Positions 1 through 8,723 of a stretch of DNA of 40,816 bases are shown here, one piece after another. The notes beneath the pieces were generated by a model that did not search any database, had not been told where the DNA came from, and saw only the letters and a list, made by a program, of their open reading frames with translations. Numbering within the stretch: position 1 is the first letter of the stretch; the number at the start of each line of letters is the position of its first letter. The translations under genes and the position numbers were made by a program. The DNA is from JAAZZY01 sp964612505 (lineage in GTDB: Bacteria; Chlamydiota; Chlamydiia; Chlamydiales; JAAZZY01), in the NCBI GenBank assembly GCA_964612505.1, contig CAZTEX010000016.1, forward strand, positions 1 through 40,816, in the 5' to 3' direction.

Positions 1-557
1 AGAGGAAACGCACGGAGCATTTTAAAATAGAGGGCTGTTGCTACATGACCATCCAGGTTTTGAGACTTTTTAAGCATTTGGTTCAGCTCTTCAAGTGAAT
101 ATTCAAAAGATTGAAAAATTTCGCAATCATCTGGGGTAGGCTCTGCTACTTTACGAGCTCCCTTGGCAAGGTAATAATAAGTTTCTTGGCAATGCCTGCC
201 TGGAAAGGGGTGAGCTTGGCCTAAATAAAGAAACTCTTCAGCTTGGTAGCCTGTCTCTTCGATGAGCTCTCTTGGGGCGCCCTCGATGGGATCTTCGCCT
301 TCCTCAACATATCCGCCAGGTAAACTAAGGAGAATCTTTTTTGTCGGATGTCGATATTCTTTATTGATCACAAATTTACCCTCTTTTGTTTCTGCTAAAA
401 CCATGACGGCTCGATTCCCTGAAACAAAGGTCACATATTCATAAGTATGGCCATTGGGTTGTTCAAGCTTGTCTAACTGAAGTTGGCAGCCATTTTTTTC
501 AATTAGAATTTTAGAGGAAATAAGTTTGGGAAGTTTTTTTTCTAGAGTTGTTTTCAT
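1..557 (-). CDS. Nudix hydrolase, ADP-ribose pyrophosphatase-like (3' end beyond window)
   Basis: Reading from the ATG at 557-555 the frame stays open to base 1, giving at least 185 residues; the C-terminus lies outside the window. A complete Nudix box is present at about residues 82-104: the GX5E part starts at G82 (GYVEEGE) and is followed by RELIEETGY, which fits REUXEEXGU exactly. The surrounding strands (RHPTKKILLSLPGG before the box, HPFPGRHCQE after it) are typical of the ADP-ribose/ADP-sugar pyrophosphatase branch, which hydrolyses nucleoside diphosphate sugars with Mg2+. The start codon overlaps the pknD stop as ATGA, so it is probably translated by coupling as the last member of an ldt1-pknD-nudix operon. 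The exact substrate cannot be read from sequence. Confidence 0.88.
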   Translation of the reverse strand, partial: MKTTLEKKLPKLISSKILIEKNGCQLQLDKLEQPNGHTYEYVTFVSGNRAVMVLAETKEGKFVINKEYRHPTKKILLSLPGGYVEEGEDPIEGAPRELIEETGYQAEEFLYLGQAHPFPGRHCQETYYYLAKGARKVAEPTPDDCEIFQSFEYSLEELNQMLKKSQNLDGHVATALYFKMLRAFP

Positions 558-3325
558 GAGTTTAATTTTGTCCATTGATTATAAAAAGATCTTGCTTCTT
601 GAGGAAGATCTGCAATTTGATAGAAGAAAAAAAGCATCTTAAAAAGTTGTTTTTTTTCAAAAGTAAAAGCCTCTTTTTTCCAATCTTGATATTTGAGTTG
701 ATTGGATAGATACAATGAAGCGAGCATATCGATATCGGGTAGCGAACTTTCCAGTTCTTTTTTAAAAAAAGCGAAGGATTCATCCATTTTTTTCTTTGAG
801 GCTAGCAAACAACCTTTAATAAAAAGTCGACGATGAGGAGCATCTTTGAAGATAGGGTCATATTTTTCGATTAAGTGGCTTGCTGCCTGAGTTTCTTTGT
901 TTAAGAGCTTTGTTAAGATGCAATAGTAAATAAAGTCTTGCATTTTTGTGAAACTAATCTGCTTTTGGAGTAGTTGATCAAAAATAGAAGAAGCTAATTT
1001 AAAATCTTTTTCACAAAGAATTTTTTCAATCAAGATAAGGATGAGTGATTCTTCAAAAGGGGATAACAAGCAGGGGTCTTTTGCAAAAACAAAATCAAAA
1101 CTTTTTAATGAAATCTTTGTATAAAGCAGTTTCATGAGCGCTTGATCTTTTTCATCGATTAAAAGAAGATACTTCTTAAAAAGGATCTTTTCATCTAATT
1201 GCCAAAGAAGAATCAAGATATTACGGACAAAATAGCTGTCCAAAGTGTAATTTTCTAAAATTTCTTCGTAGACGTAACTTTTATTAAGCAAAAAAGCAAG
1301 ATTAATGATCATTTGCAAATAAAGGCTCTGCAAATCTTCTGAAGCGGTTTCTTCTAAAAAAAAGAGCATCCGGCGGCGGTCTGTCAAATTGAGAATCAAT
1401 GGATCGATCATTTGTTTATGTTTAGCATAAGCGTTATAGCGAAGGGCTAAGAAGATGAACTTGTGTGTATCGAGCCTTTTACGATGAGAACTTTGGTATA
1501 AACGGTAAATAATATGATCGTAGATAAGATAGAGTAAGGGGTGATTGGGGTAGCGTCTCAAAGAAAGTTCTAAGCACTTGAGCTCTTCTTCGGTATCATT
1601 TTGCTCTTGATAAACAAGAGATTTACCTAAGTATTCCAAAGGGGCGCCTGGAGTATGGCGTAGATATTCAAACTCCTTGAGAGCAAGATCAAAATAGTAA
1701 GCTTTATCTTTCTTTGTTTTAGCGCGAAGCCCTTGCTCAATAACGGTTAATCCTGCTCTAAAAAAGGCCTCTCTACTTTCATGTCTCCCTGTGAACGCAT
1801 GGCCAATTCGTCTATATTCAAGCAATGCCTTGTCGAAATTATTTTGAATAAAGAAAGCATCAGGGACTTCCAAGCAGCTAATAATGAGAGGAGGGCTAGC
1901 AGTATAGACTTTAATGGAAGAAATCTCAAAAGCAGGATCGCGATAAATAAGGCCCACATGCGTTCCTATTAAGGGAAGATATGAAAGATAAGAAAAAATA
2001 ACTTGTCCATCAACAATGCAGTAAATGCGGTTATGCATTTTTTCTAATCGGAGCAAATAAGAATGGTTAGCCTTCAAAATAGCTTGTGGGAGTCGAAGAA
2101 CTTCTACGTTGTTGCGAAAGAGCAAAGAGGGTTTTTCATGTTCTGTAGAAAGCCATAAATGGTACCCATCGATAATATGAACGCGCTCAGAGGCTGAAGG
2201 GGAGTTAATTAAAAGTCCAATTCCTTTGCAGCCTGGATGTAACTTAATGGAAACCTCGAGCTGTGAGTTGATTTCAAATGGTTTTGTCGAGATCATCAAA
2301 GAAACCCATTCAAGGGCATTTTGCTGCAGTGAGATAGCCTGATGATTGGAGGTCAAAATATTTTCATTAAATTGCCAGCAACTTTTCTTTTTGAATTCTA
2401 GTTCTTCCACAAAAAGCCATTCAGAATGCCCTTCGGTAAAGTTTTTCAAGTCTTCAATTAATTCGTTCATCCGTTGATAGCGATGCTTTGGATTGGGTTG
2501 AAGGCATTTTTTTGTGATAGCCACTAACGATTGCGGGATATCACGATAAGGGGCTACATCGATAGGATTTTTGAATGTTTCATGATGGATATTAGCCTTG
2601 GCTTCTTTGAGTCTTTTTCTCTTAAAAGGGAGAGTCAAAGTCAAGATCATATAGAGCATAACGCCAAGCGAATAGATGTCCGTTAAGTAATTAGAGCGCT
2701 GACTGTCAAAGCGTTCAGGAGCTAAAAAAGAAAGGGTCCCAATGACTTTACCCGGAGAGGTTAAATCTGCAAGCTCAAGCTCTTCTAAGTCGATAATGGA
2801 ATCATCTTCTTCTTTGATATTGTCTATTTTTTCAGCAACTCCCCAATCAAAGATGATAACTTCGCCGTGCTTGCCAATTAAAATATTTTCAGGTTTTAGG
2901 TCGCGATGGATGATTTTATGGGAGTGCGCATGGGCCACAGCTTCACAAATAGTAGCAAAAATGCTGACCAAATAAGGCACTGAGCTATCAGAGCTCATGG
3001 GAATATTTGAGTTTTTTTGTTGCTCTTTGGCTTCAATTAAAATTTGCTTGAGAGTTTTCCCTTGAATATAGGGCATGGTGTAATAAGCACTTTTTTCATC
3101 ACTTGAGAGGTTATAAATGGGGATAATGTTGGGGTGAGTGAGCTGACTTGCAATCAAAGCTTCTTTAATAAAGCGTTTGTAAATGATCTTATTGTCAGCA
3201 TATTCAGAGCGGATGCATTTTAAAGCAATTTCTCTTTTGCAATCAGGGTCATAGGCTAAAAAAACTTCTCCCATGCCCCCTTTTGCAATACTGCGAATCA
3301 GTTTATATGGACCTATTTTTTCCAT
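554..3325 (-). CDS. pknD: PknD-type eukaryotic-like Ser/Thr protein kinase
   Basis: A 923-residue protein with an N-terminal Hanks kinase domain (about residues 7-300): glycine loop KGGMGEVFLA at 15-24, ATP lysine K36, catalytic HRDLKPEN at 140-147, then APERF and DIYSLGV. The metal-binding DFG is DWG (160-162), with its Asp kept. The middle (about 320-470) is rich in beta-strand pattern and looks like a concanavalin/LamG-type sandwich, and the remaining C-terminal half is helical and TPR-like. No membrane segment is evident. Length and layout match chlamydial PknD, which in C. pneumoniae has been reported to phosphorylate the type III secretion protein CdsD. The start lies inside the 3' end of the upstream transpeptidase-like gene (13-base overlap) and the stop overlaps the Nudix start, so all three are likely co-translated. 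Confidence 0.9.
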   Translation of the reverse strand: MEKIGPYKLIRSIAKGGMGEVFLAYDPDCKREIALKCIRSEYADNKIIYKRFIKEALIASQLTHPNIIPIYNLSSDEKSAYYTMPYIQGKTLKQILIEAKEQQKNSNIPMSSDSSVPYLVSIFATICEAVAHAHSHKIIHRDLKPENILIGKHGEVIIFDWGVAEKIDNIKEEDDSIIDLEELELADLTSPGKVIGTLSFLAPERFDSQRSNYLTDIYSLGVMLYMILTLTLPFKRKRLKEAKANIHHETFKNPIDVAPYRDIPQSLVAITKKCLQPNPKHRYQRMNELIEDLKNFTEGHSEWLFVEELEFKKKSCWQFNENILTSNHQAISLQQNALEWVSLMISTKPFEINSQLEVSIKLHPGCKGIGLLINSPSASERVHIIDGYHLWLSTEHEKPSLLFRNNVEVLRLPQAILKANHSYLLRLEKMHNRIYCIVDGQVIFSYLSYLPLIGTHVGLIYRDPAFEISSIKVYTASPPLIISCLEVPDAFFIQNNFDKALLEYRRIGHAFTGRHESREAFFRAGLTVIEQGLRAKTKKDKAYYFDLALKEFEYLRHTPGAPLEYLGKSLVYQEQNDTEEELKCLELSLRRYPNHPLLYLIYDHIIYRLYQSSHRKRLDTHKFIFLALRYNAYAKHKQMIDPLILNLTDRRRMLFFLEETASEDLQSLYLQMIINLAFLLNKSYVYEEILENYTLDSYFVRNILILLWQLDEKILFKKYLLLIDEKDQALMKLLYTKISLKSFDFVFAKDPCLLSPFEESLILILIEKILCEKDFKLASSIFDQLLQKQISFTKMQDFIYYCILTKLLNKETQAASHLIEKYDPIFKDAPHRRLFIKGCLLASKKKMDESFAFFKKELESSLPDIDMLASLYLSNQLKYQDWKKEAFTFEKKQLFKMLFFFYQIADLPQEARSFYNQWTKLNS

Positions 3326-4059
3326 TCTACCTCAGGAAGCTCCCATTCACTTTTAAACTTTTGGTAGTCTTGAACAGTCAATTGCACAATAATAGGGTTA
3401 TCTGATTGTTTAAGCCAAAAGAGAATATTTAAAAGATCTTTTTCGCTTAGACAAGTGCTTGTCATTCTTTGGATATTGAATTCATCATTATCTAAACACA
3501 AAAAAATACAAGAGCCTTCTCCAGGACGTGTAGGGCCATTGTTAAATTCAATAACGGCTCCCCACTTCAAAAAAGAGAGCTCATGGAGTTTTATGTCGCT
3601 ACTCCAGTCAGAAGATACATGGTTGATATCTACAATTTGGTTATAGAAAGGGGAGTTAGAGTCCTCTACTGCCACTGTGGAAGAAGTGATATGAATATAG
3701 GGCATTTTGAGATGGGTGATTTCTTTTTTTTCTTTAACTCCCAAAACAGGGCCTATTGAAAAAATACCTGCAGGCGAATGTTCGTCAGATTCGTTTTTGA
3801 TAGGGCCAAAAAAGTTTTTATGTGGATGAAGGCCTCTACCCCAGGCAAGTCCTTTTTTTCCAATTTTCACTTTCACCGGGCTTTCTACAAGGCGCCAAGG
3901 AGTCATATTATTTTGATTTTTTTCAAAACGCCACAGCTTCCCTTGGTCATACCCCCAATCATCAATGAGCACTAATAAGAGTTGATTGTGATTTGAGATG
4001 TTAAATCCCGTTAAGTAGGTACTAAAAAAAAGACAACAAAAAAGAAAGAATCTCTTCAT
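3313..4059 (-). CDS. L,D-transpeptidase-like protein with damaged active site
   Basis: A 248-residue protein with a signal peptide (MKRFFLFCCLFFSTYLTGFN), so probably periplasmic. It has the same length as its neighbour at 4167-4913 and can be aligned with it throughout (DDW near residue 34, KGLAWGRGLH, SPAGIFSI, the YIHITSS block, and a C-terminal WLKQ...IIVQLT block). The family is the YkuD-fold L,D-transpeptidase group of COG3786 type, which in active members crosslinks or anchors peptidoglycan through a His/Cys pair. Here the His in IFMHIW of the neighbour is Cys (IFLCLD, residue 188), and the catalytic loop TAGC is TSTC (Cys203 kept). It is therefore probably inactive or altered. It overlaps pknD by 13 bases. 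Known: the fold family. Inferred: loss of transpeptidation. Confidence 0.7.
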   Translation of the reverse strand: MKRFFLFCCLFFSTYLTGFNISNHNQLLLVLIDDWGYDQGKLWRFEKNQNNMTPWRLVESPVKVKIGKKGLAWGRGLHPHKNFFGPIKNESDEHSPAGIFSIGPVLGVKEKKEITHLKMPYIHITSSTVAVEDSNSPFYNQIVDINHVSSDWSSDIKLHELSFLKWGAVIEFNNGPTRPGEGSCIFLCLDNDEFNIQRMTSTCLSEKDLLNILFWLKQSDNPIIVQLTVQDYQKFKSEWELPEVEWKK

Positions 4060-4166
4060 AAATAGAAACCTAAAGAAGTTATAAAAAATTATAACAAGCT
4101 ATTGGGAATATACGATATTAACTATTAATTGTCTAAAGCCAAAACCTCTCTAAAAGAGCTCTTATC

Positions 4167-4913
4167 TTAAGGCGTTATGGGGGTGCTTTCAATTTCTACT
4201 AAAGGTAGTTTCCAAAGAGATTGATATTTTAAATAGCTATCTTTAGTCAGTTGTACGATGACAGGATGGTTCTCTTTTTTTAGCCAATGCAAGACTTTTA
4301 AAAGATCTTCTTTATCCATGGCAGTGCATCCTGCTGTTGGGTGCATGGGGCTTTTCCAAATGTGCATAAAAATGGCTGAGCCGAGTCCCGCAATCGTTGG
4401 ATTGATATTAAATCCTATCGTTGCTCCATATTCATAAAAGGGGATTGTCCACAGTAGTTCAGAACTGTTCCAATCTCTTGGAGTTTTTGTAGTATCGACA
4501 ATTTTGTTATAATGCTCAGATTGCGGATCGTCTACAGCTTCCATAGAAGAGGTAAAGTGGAGGTAGGGTAGATCAAAAGGCTCGAGATTATTTAAGGGCT
4601 GTAATCCAAAAATTTCATCAATAGAGTAAATGCCTACTGGAGATCTAAGGTCAGACTCTTGGCGAATAGGCCCCTCTTCTGGACAATTGCCATGTAATCC
4701 ATGGCCCCAAGCAAGTCCGTTAAACCCTAAAGAAACGTCAATGGCATCTTCTAATTGCTCCCATTCATCTTTTTTTTCAAAAAGCCACATTTTTGCTGAA
4801 GGTGAGCTCCAATCATCTGCTAGCACAAGTAATACTTGTTTATTCTCGTTTTGAATAGAGGTATAGCCAAGTAAAGGTAAAAATAAACTCACTAGAAAGA
4901 GTATTTTTTTCAT
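4167..4913 (-). CDS. L,D-transpeptidase (YkuD-fold, COG3786-like), intact motif
   Basis: A 248-residue secreted protein; signal peptide MKKILFLVSLFLPLLGYTS. The C-terminal half carries GSAIFMHIWKSP followed by HPTAGCTAMD, with H184 and C196 in the positions of the catalytic His and Cys of L,D-transpeptidases (the SHGC-type motif, here TAGC as usual in this subfamily). Such enzymes make or remodel peptide crosslinks in peptidoglycan; in Chlamydiae peptidoglycan is restricted to a ring used in division, which would be the likely substrate. The ATG at 4913 is preceded by AAGGAA, a good ribosome binding site. It is 107 bases upstream of the degenerate paralogue, so the pair is a tandem duplication feeding into pknD. 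Confidence 0.75.
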   Translation of the reverse strand: MKKILFLVSLFLPLLGYTSIQNENKQVLLVLADDWSSPSAKMWLFEKKDEWEQLEDAIDVSLGFNGLAWGHGLHGNCPEEGPIRQESDLRSPVGIYSIDEIFGLQPLNNLEPFDLPYLHFTSSMEAVDDPQSEHYNKIVDTTKTPRDWNSSELLWTIPFYEYGATIGFNINPTIAGLGSAIFMHIWKSPMHPTAGCTAMDKEDLLKVLHWLKKENHPVIVQLTKDSYLKYQSLWKLPLVEIESTPITP

Positions 4914-5015
4914 TTTTTATTCCTTGTTAAGAGTTTTTTTTTAAATATTTATTTGTCAAAAAATAAAAGAGCTTATACAAAGAAGTTATTTAAATCCAAA
5001 CGGGGGATTTTATTT

Positions 5016-5561
5016 ATGTCGAAAGGTAGCTCGAAACAAGTGCGAGGGCTAGTTCAAAAAGAATTAATTCTAGGATTACTTCTTTCTCTTGGCTTGTACT
5101 ATATATTTTACTTTGTAGTAAATTGGACAACGCCAAGCCAAGATGATGCTGTTCTAAAGCTGATTTTTGGATTAAAATGGCTTATTTATCCAGTTACATG
5201 CTTTTGGTTAGGAGTTTTAGTACTTTTACTGTACCGAATTGTTTCTGGAAATTTCGCTCCATTGTTCGATAATCCATCCAAAGAAATTAAGCCACATGTT
5301 GAATATGTTTTTAGTACAGTTCAGCATCTTTTATTGCTTTTTTTCACAGTTGTTTTATTTGCAGTTTACATGCCAGTGAAAAATATTGCGATTATCCCAA
5401 CTATCTGCTTAGTTTTCTCAGCAGGAAGACTTTTCTATTGGCTAGGATTAATGAAAGGAAATGTTTATGGCTACTTCGGTAGATTAATGACATTTTTAAC
5501 GACAGTAGCTCCATTGATGTACTTAAGCGTTCGTATCTTAATTATGAACTTCATTAGGTAA
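5016..5561 (+). CDS. Small integral membrane protein, MAPEG-like
   Basis: I choose the ATG at 5016 (MSKGSSKQVRG), preceded by CGGGGGA at a suitable distance, over an in-frame TTG at 4953; this gives 181 residues. There are about four hydrophobic helices: LILGLLLSLGLYYIFYFVV, a second around LKWLIYPVTCFWLGVLVLLL, a third LLLLFFTVVLFAVYM and a last pair around the GRLFYWLGL and APLMYLSVRIL segments. The third/fourth helix layout, with a helix beginning VEYVFSTVQHLLLLFF and a later AGRLFYWLG, resembles MAPEG proteins (membrane proteins of eicosanoid and glutathione metabolism), but the match is only by eye. Its last 8 bases overlap the end of pepN on the other strand. Confidence 0.6.
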   Translation: MSKGSSKQVRGLVQKELILGLLLSLGLYYIFYFVVNWTTPSQDDAVLKLIFGLKWLIYPVTCFWLGVLVLLLYRIVSGNFAPLFDNPSKEIKPHVEYVFSTVQHLLLLFFTVVLFAVYMPVKNIAIIPTICLVFSAGRLFYWLGLMKGNVYGYFGRLMTFLTTVAPLMYLSVRILIMNFIR

Positions 5562-8166
5562 TATCTAAAGACTTACTGATCATTTCGTAGGCATTTTTTG
5601 ATAAATTCTTCTTATCGAGAAGAACTTCAAGAAGTGCCTTTAGTTTTTCTTGTCGATTTGTATCTAATTTCGGAAACTTTCTAAAGGCCGAAGAAAGACG
5701 TGCAGCGACAGATGGGTTTATTTCATCAATGTAGCTGATTTGTTCTTTAGCAAACTCATAACCAGATCCATCCATTGCGTGAAAATGAATATGATTTTCC
5801 AAGAAGCCTCCAATGAGCGCGCGCACTAGATTAGGGATCTTATAGTCAAAGATAGGATCTTTAATCGCTTCTTTGATCCGCCCAATGGCTCCTTTGAGGG
5901 GTGATGACGCTTGCAGGCTGAGCCATTTTGTGATGACTAGAGGATCTTTCTTCCATTGATTGTAAAAGTCACTGAGGGCTTCTTGTCTAAATGGGGAATC
6001 AAGGCAATTTAAAATGCTCAAGGCGGCAAATTGATCGGTCATATTTTGCGCTTCTTTAAATTGCTTCATGATTAAAGGATGGTGCTCTTTATTTTTGCTG
6101 TAGCTTAAATAAGATAGGCAACAATTTTTAAGCTTACGACGTCCCATTTCTTTTGCTTCTACCTTATAGGGCTTATGCGGATTGAGCTGGTGATACATTT
6201 CTAGCAGCAACGATTCATTATCTTTGGCTAACTGGAACTTCAGTTCTTCTCGTACGCGGTGATTTTCATCAAATAGAATAATCTTTTGCCGTTCTCCCAT
6301 GAGGCTTTCAGAAGGGATCATTAAAGCAAGTGCCTTAAAAGCATCATCTAAATTTTTATCTTGGAGCAGAGATCGGAAAGAGGCGGCGTACTTAGAATCT
6401 AAAGATACTTTTTCTTTTTTATTAACAAAGGCCAGCATCATTTGCATGGCTATTTCTTGTGCAGCTTCCCAGCGATTAAAGTCGTTGGTGTCATGCTTCA
6501 TCAAAAAGAGATAGTCATCAAGTTTGAGAGGGGTCTCTAAGATAATAGGAGCTGAAAAGTCACGGTTTAAAGAAACAACAGGGAGCTCATCAATATTGTG
6601 AAAAACGAATCTTTCTTTTTTTTCTTTGATCTCAATCATTTTGGGAGTGTTGTATTCTTTTCCTGAAGAGGATAGAAGACCTAGTTTTAATGGGAAGTGT
6701 AAAGGTAAAGCTTTTTCCCCTTCTTTTGGATTAGACTGCTCAGTTAATAAAGAGAATTCTTTTTTAATGGGGTCGTAATGAAAGGAAACTTTTAAACGTG
6801 GGGTTCCTTTTTGTTGGTACCAACGTTTAAATTGTGATAAATCCTTTTGAGAACCAAGTTCCATTGCATGGATAAAATCATCACAAGTAATGGCTTGTCC
6901 ATCGTAGAGTTCAAAATACTTCTTCATCCCTTTAAAGAAGGCTTCTTTGCCAATGAGGGTGTGGACCATGCGGATGATTTCCGAGCCTTTATCATAAACT
7001 GTCGTTGTATAGAAGTTATTCATCTCAATATAAGAGCTTGGGCGAATAGGGTGAGCGGTTGGTCCAGCATCTTCTGAAAATTGATGGGTGCGCAAAATGG
7101 AAACGTTTTCAATGCGATGGACGGGTCTTGAATGCATGTCAGAGGTAAACTCTTGATCTCTAAAGACGGTGAGTCCTTCTTTGAGGGTCAATTGAAACCA
7201 ATCTCGCAATGTTACGCGATCGCCTGTCCAATTATGAAAGTATTCATGAGCGATGACTTTTTCAACGCGCATGAAGTTGTCATCGGTGGCTGTGGCTTTA
7301 TCTGCTAATACGCAGCTGATATTAAAGATGTTAAGCCCTTTATTCTCCATAGCTCCCGCATTGAAAGCTTCTACGGCAACAATCATGAAGATATCTAGAT
7401 CATACTCTAAATCAAAGACTTGCTTATCCCATTCCATGGATTTTTTTAGAGCAACCATGGCGTATTCACATTTGCTCTCAGAACCCTTCTCGCAATAGAT
7501 TTCTAGCTTTACAGGTTTACCTGAGCGTCTAACATACTGATCTTCAATGCAAGCTAAATCACCAGCGACCAAAGCAAACAGGTAAGAGGGCTTTTTAAAA
7601 GGGTCATTCCAGACAACGTAATGCTTCCCATTTTCTAAATCGCCAAATTCAATTTTATTTCCATTTGAGAGCAAAATTGGATATTGAGCTTTGTGAGCAA
7701 TAATTTTGGTAGTGTAGGTGGTCATCACATCGGGTTGATCCAAAAAATAAGTTATTTTTCGAAAGCCTTCCGGTTCATTTTGCGAGCAAAACATTCCTTT
7801 TGAAACATAAAGACCATCTAAGTAAGTGTTTGCCAGGGGGTTGATTTCTACAATGGTTTTAAGTTTTAGGTGTTTTTGCGAAGTGGGGATAGATAGGGTT
7901 TTGTCGCTAAGTTGATAAGATGAGCTAGATAGCTTTTTTCCATTGAGCTCAATAGAGATGAGTTTTAATCTTTCTCCATTGAGAATAAGGGGTTTATCGT
8001 TTTCTGTCGTTTCTCTCTCAAGCTCCATTTCTGTTGTTACAAGAGTCTTGGTCTCATGGAGTTCAAAAGTTAAATAAACGCTTGTAATGCTGAAGTCAGG
8101 TTTTTGATAATCTTTAAGGTATTTTGCTTTAGGCTTTTCTTGTCCAATTGTTTGAATGTCAGTCAT
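5554..8166 (-). CDS. pepN: Aminopeptidase N (M1 family)
   Basis: An 870-residue zinc aminopeptidase, the same length as E. coli PepN. The exopeptidase motif GAMENKGLN and the zinc site HEYFHNWTGDRV followed by LKEGLTVFRDQEF are all present, giving two His and one Glu zinc ligands plus the catalytic Glu. VFRDQEF and the C-terminal helical domain point to the E. coli-type M1 branch. It removes N-terminal residues from peptides in the cytoplasm, useful to an organism importing host peptides and amino acids. The ATG at 8166 has GGGAG just upstream. The 3' end overlaps the convergent membrane protein gene by 8 bases. No key residue appears missing. Confidence 0.96.
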   Translation of the reverse strand: MTDIQTIGQEKPKAKYLKDYQKPDFSITSVYLTFELHETKTLVTTEMELERETTENDKPLILNGERLKLISIELNGKKLSSSSYQLSDKTLSIPTSQKHLKLKTIVEINPLANTYLDGLYVSKGMFCSQNEPEGFRKITYFLDQPDVMTTYTTKIIAHKAQYPILLSNGNKIEFGDLENGKHYVVWNDPFKKPSYLFALVAGDLACIEDQYVRRSGKPVKLEIYCEKGSESKCEYAMVALKKSMEWDKQVFDLEYDLDIFMIVAVEAFNAGAMENKGLNIFNISCVLADKATATDDNFMRVEKVIAHEYFHNWTGDRVTLRDWFQLTLKEGLTVFRDQEFTSDMHSRPVHRIENVSILRTHQFSEDAGPTAHPIRPSSYIEMNNFYTTTVYDKGSEIIRMVHTLIGKEAFFKGMKKYFELYDGQAITCDDFIHAMELGSQKDLSQFKRWYQQKGTPRLKVSFHYDPIKKEFSLLTEQSNPKEGEKALPLHFPLKLGLLSSSGKEYNTPKMIEIKEKKERFVFHNIDELPVVSLNRDFSAPIILETPLKLDDYLFLMKHDTNDFNRWEAAQEIAMQMMLAFVNKKEKVSLDSKYAASFRSLLQDKNLDDAFKALALMIPSESLMGERQKIILFDENHRVREELKFQLAKDNESLLLEMYHQLNPHKPYKVEAKEMGRRKLKNCCLSYLSYSKNKEHHPLIMKQFKEAQNMTDQFAALSILNCLDSPFRQEALSDFYNQWKKDPLVITKWLSLQASSPLKGAIGRIKEAIKDPIFDYKIPNLVRALIGGFLENHIHFHAMDGSGYEFAKEQISYIDEINPSVAARLSSAFRKFPKLDTNRQEKLKALLEVLLDKKNLSKNAYEMISKSLDIT

Positions 8167-8249
8167 AAACTCCCTTTGAAGCTAAAGTTGTTATTTTACA
8201 AAAGTGTATTTATATAGAAAAAAGAGAAAAAAGCCAAGAATGGAGTGAG

Positions 8250-8639
8250 TTAATCACCGGGATCTTCAGCATCTAAAGTTGGCTGATGTTTGATCGCTTC
8301 TTCAAGTTGCGCTTTTCTACTCGATTGAAAGGCATAGATGTCTGAGCATTGTCGAACAAAAATATAACCGGCTCCAACCATCAATAAAATACCCGTCCAA
8401 ATCTCAGAATAATAGAAAGAGTTCGTTACAAAAAGTAAGGCAAATAAAATTAAACTGACAAAAACATCGATAATCTTGCCGATTAAAAATTGACGAAGAG
8501 TAATAGCAACAAAAAGTGAAGCCATGGCAGAGGCCCAAATAGGGAGCCAATCAAAGAAAATTAAAATCAATAGACCAATAAAAAAAAGAAACACTGTAAT
8601 AGCATTCACTTTTTTTTCGAAAATTATTCTACTGTCCAC
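8250..8639 (-). CDS. Small multispanning membrane protein, unknown
   Basis: A 129-residue protein starting with GTG at 8639, supported by AAGGAG six bases upstream. Hydrophobic stretches at about residues 13-33, 35-53, 58-76 and 80-98 predict four membrane helices (for example AITVFLFFIGLLILIFF and VFVSLILFALLFV), followed by a charged, probably cytoplasmic tail ending DAEDPGD. I do not recognise a family. It lies 83 bases upstream of pepN on the same strand and is divergent from pyk, so it might share a transcript with pepN. No function can be given. Confidence 0.7.
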   Translation of the reverse strand: MDSRIIFEKKVNAITVFLFFIGLLILIFFDWLPIWASAMASLFVAITLRQFLIGKIIDVFVSLILFALLFVTNSFYYSEIWTGILLMVGAGYIFVRQCSDIYAFQSSRKAQLEEAIKHQPTLDAEDPGD

Positions 8640-8659
8640 AAAAACTCCTTAGCACGACC

Positions 8660-8688
8660 TTGAGCTATTTGTTCCATTTTAGTAATCT
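8660..8688 (+). promoter_or_regulatory. Possible sigma-70-type promoter for pyk
   Basis: TTGAGC at 8660-8665 and TAATCT at 8683-8688 are separated by 17 bases and lie 35 bases before the pyk TTG start at 8724, between the divergent gene starts. Plausible by spacing; not proven. Confidence 0.4.
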
Positions 8689-8723
8689 TTGTAAATAGAT
8701 CAAGTTTATTCAAGAAGGTTATT

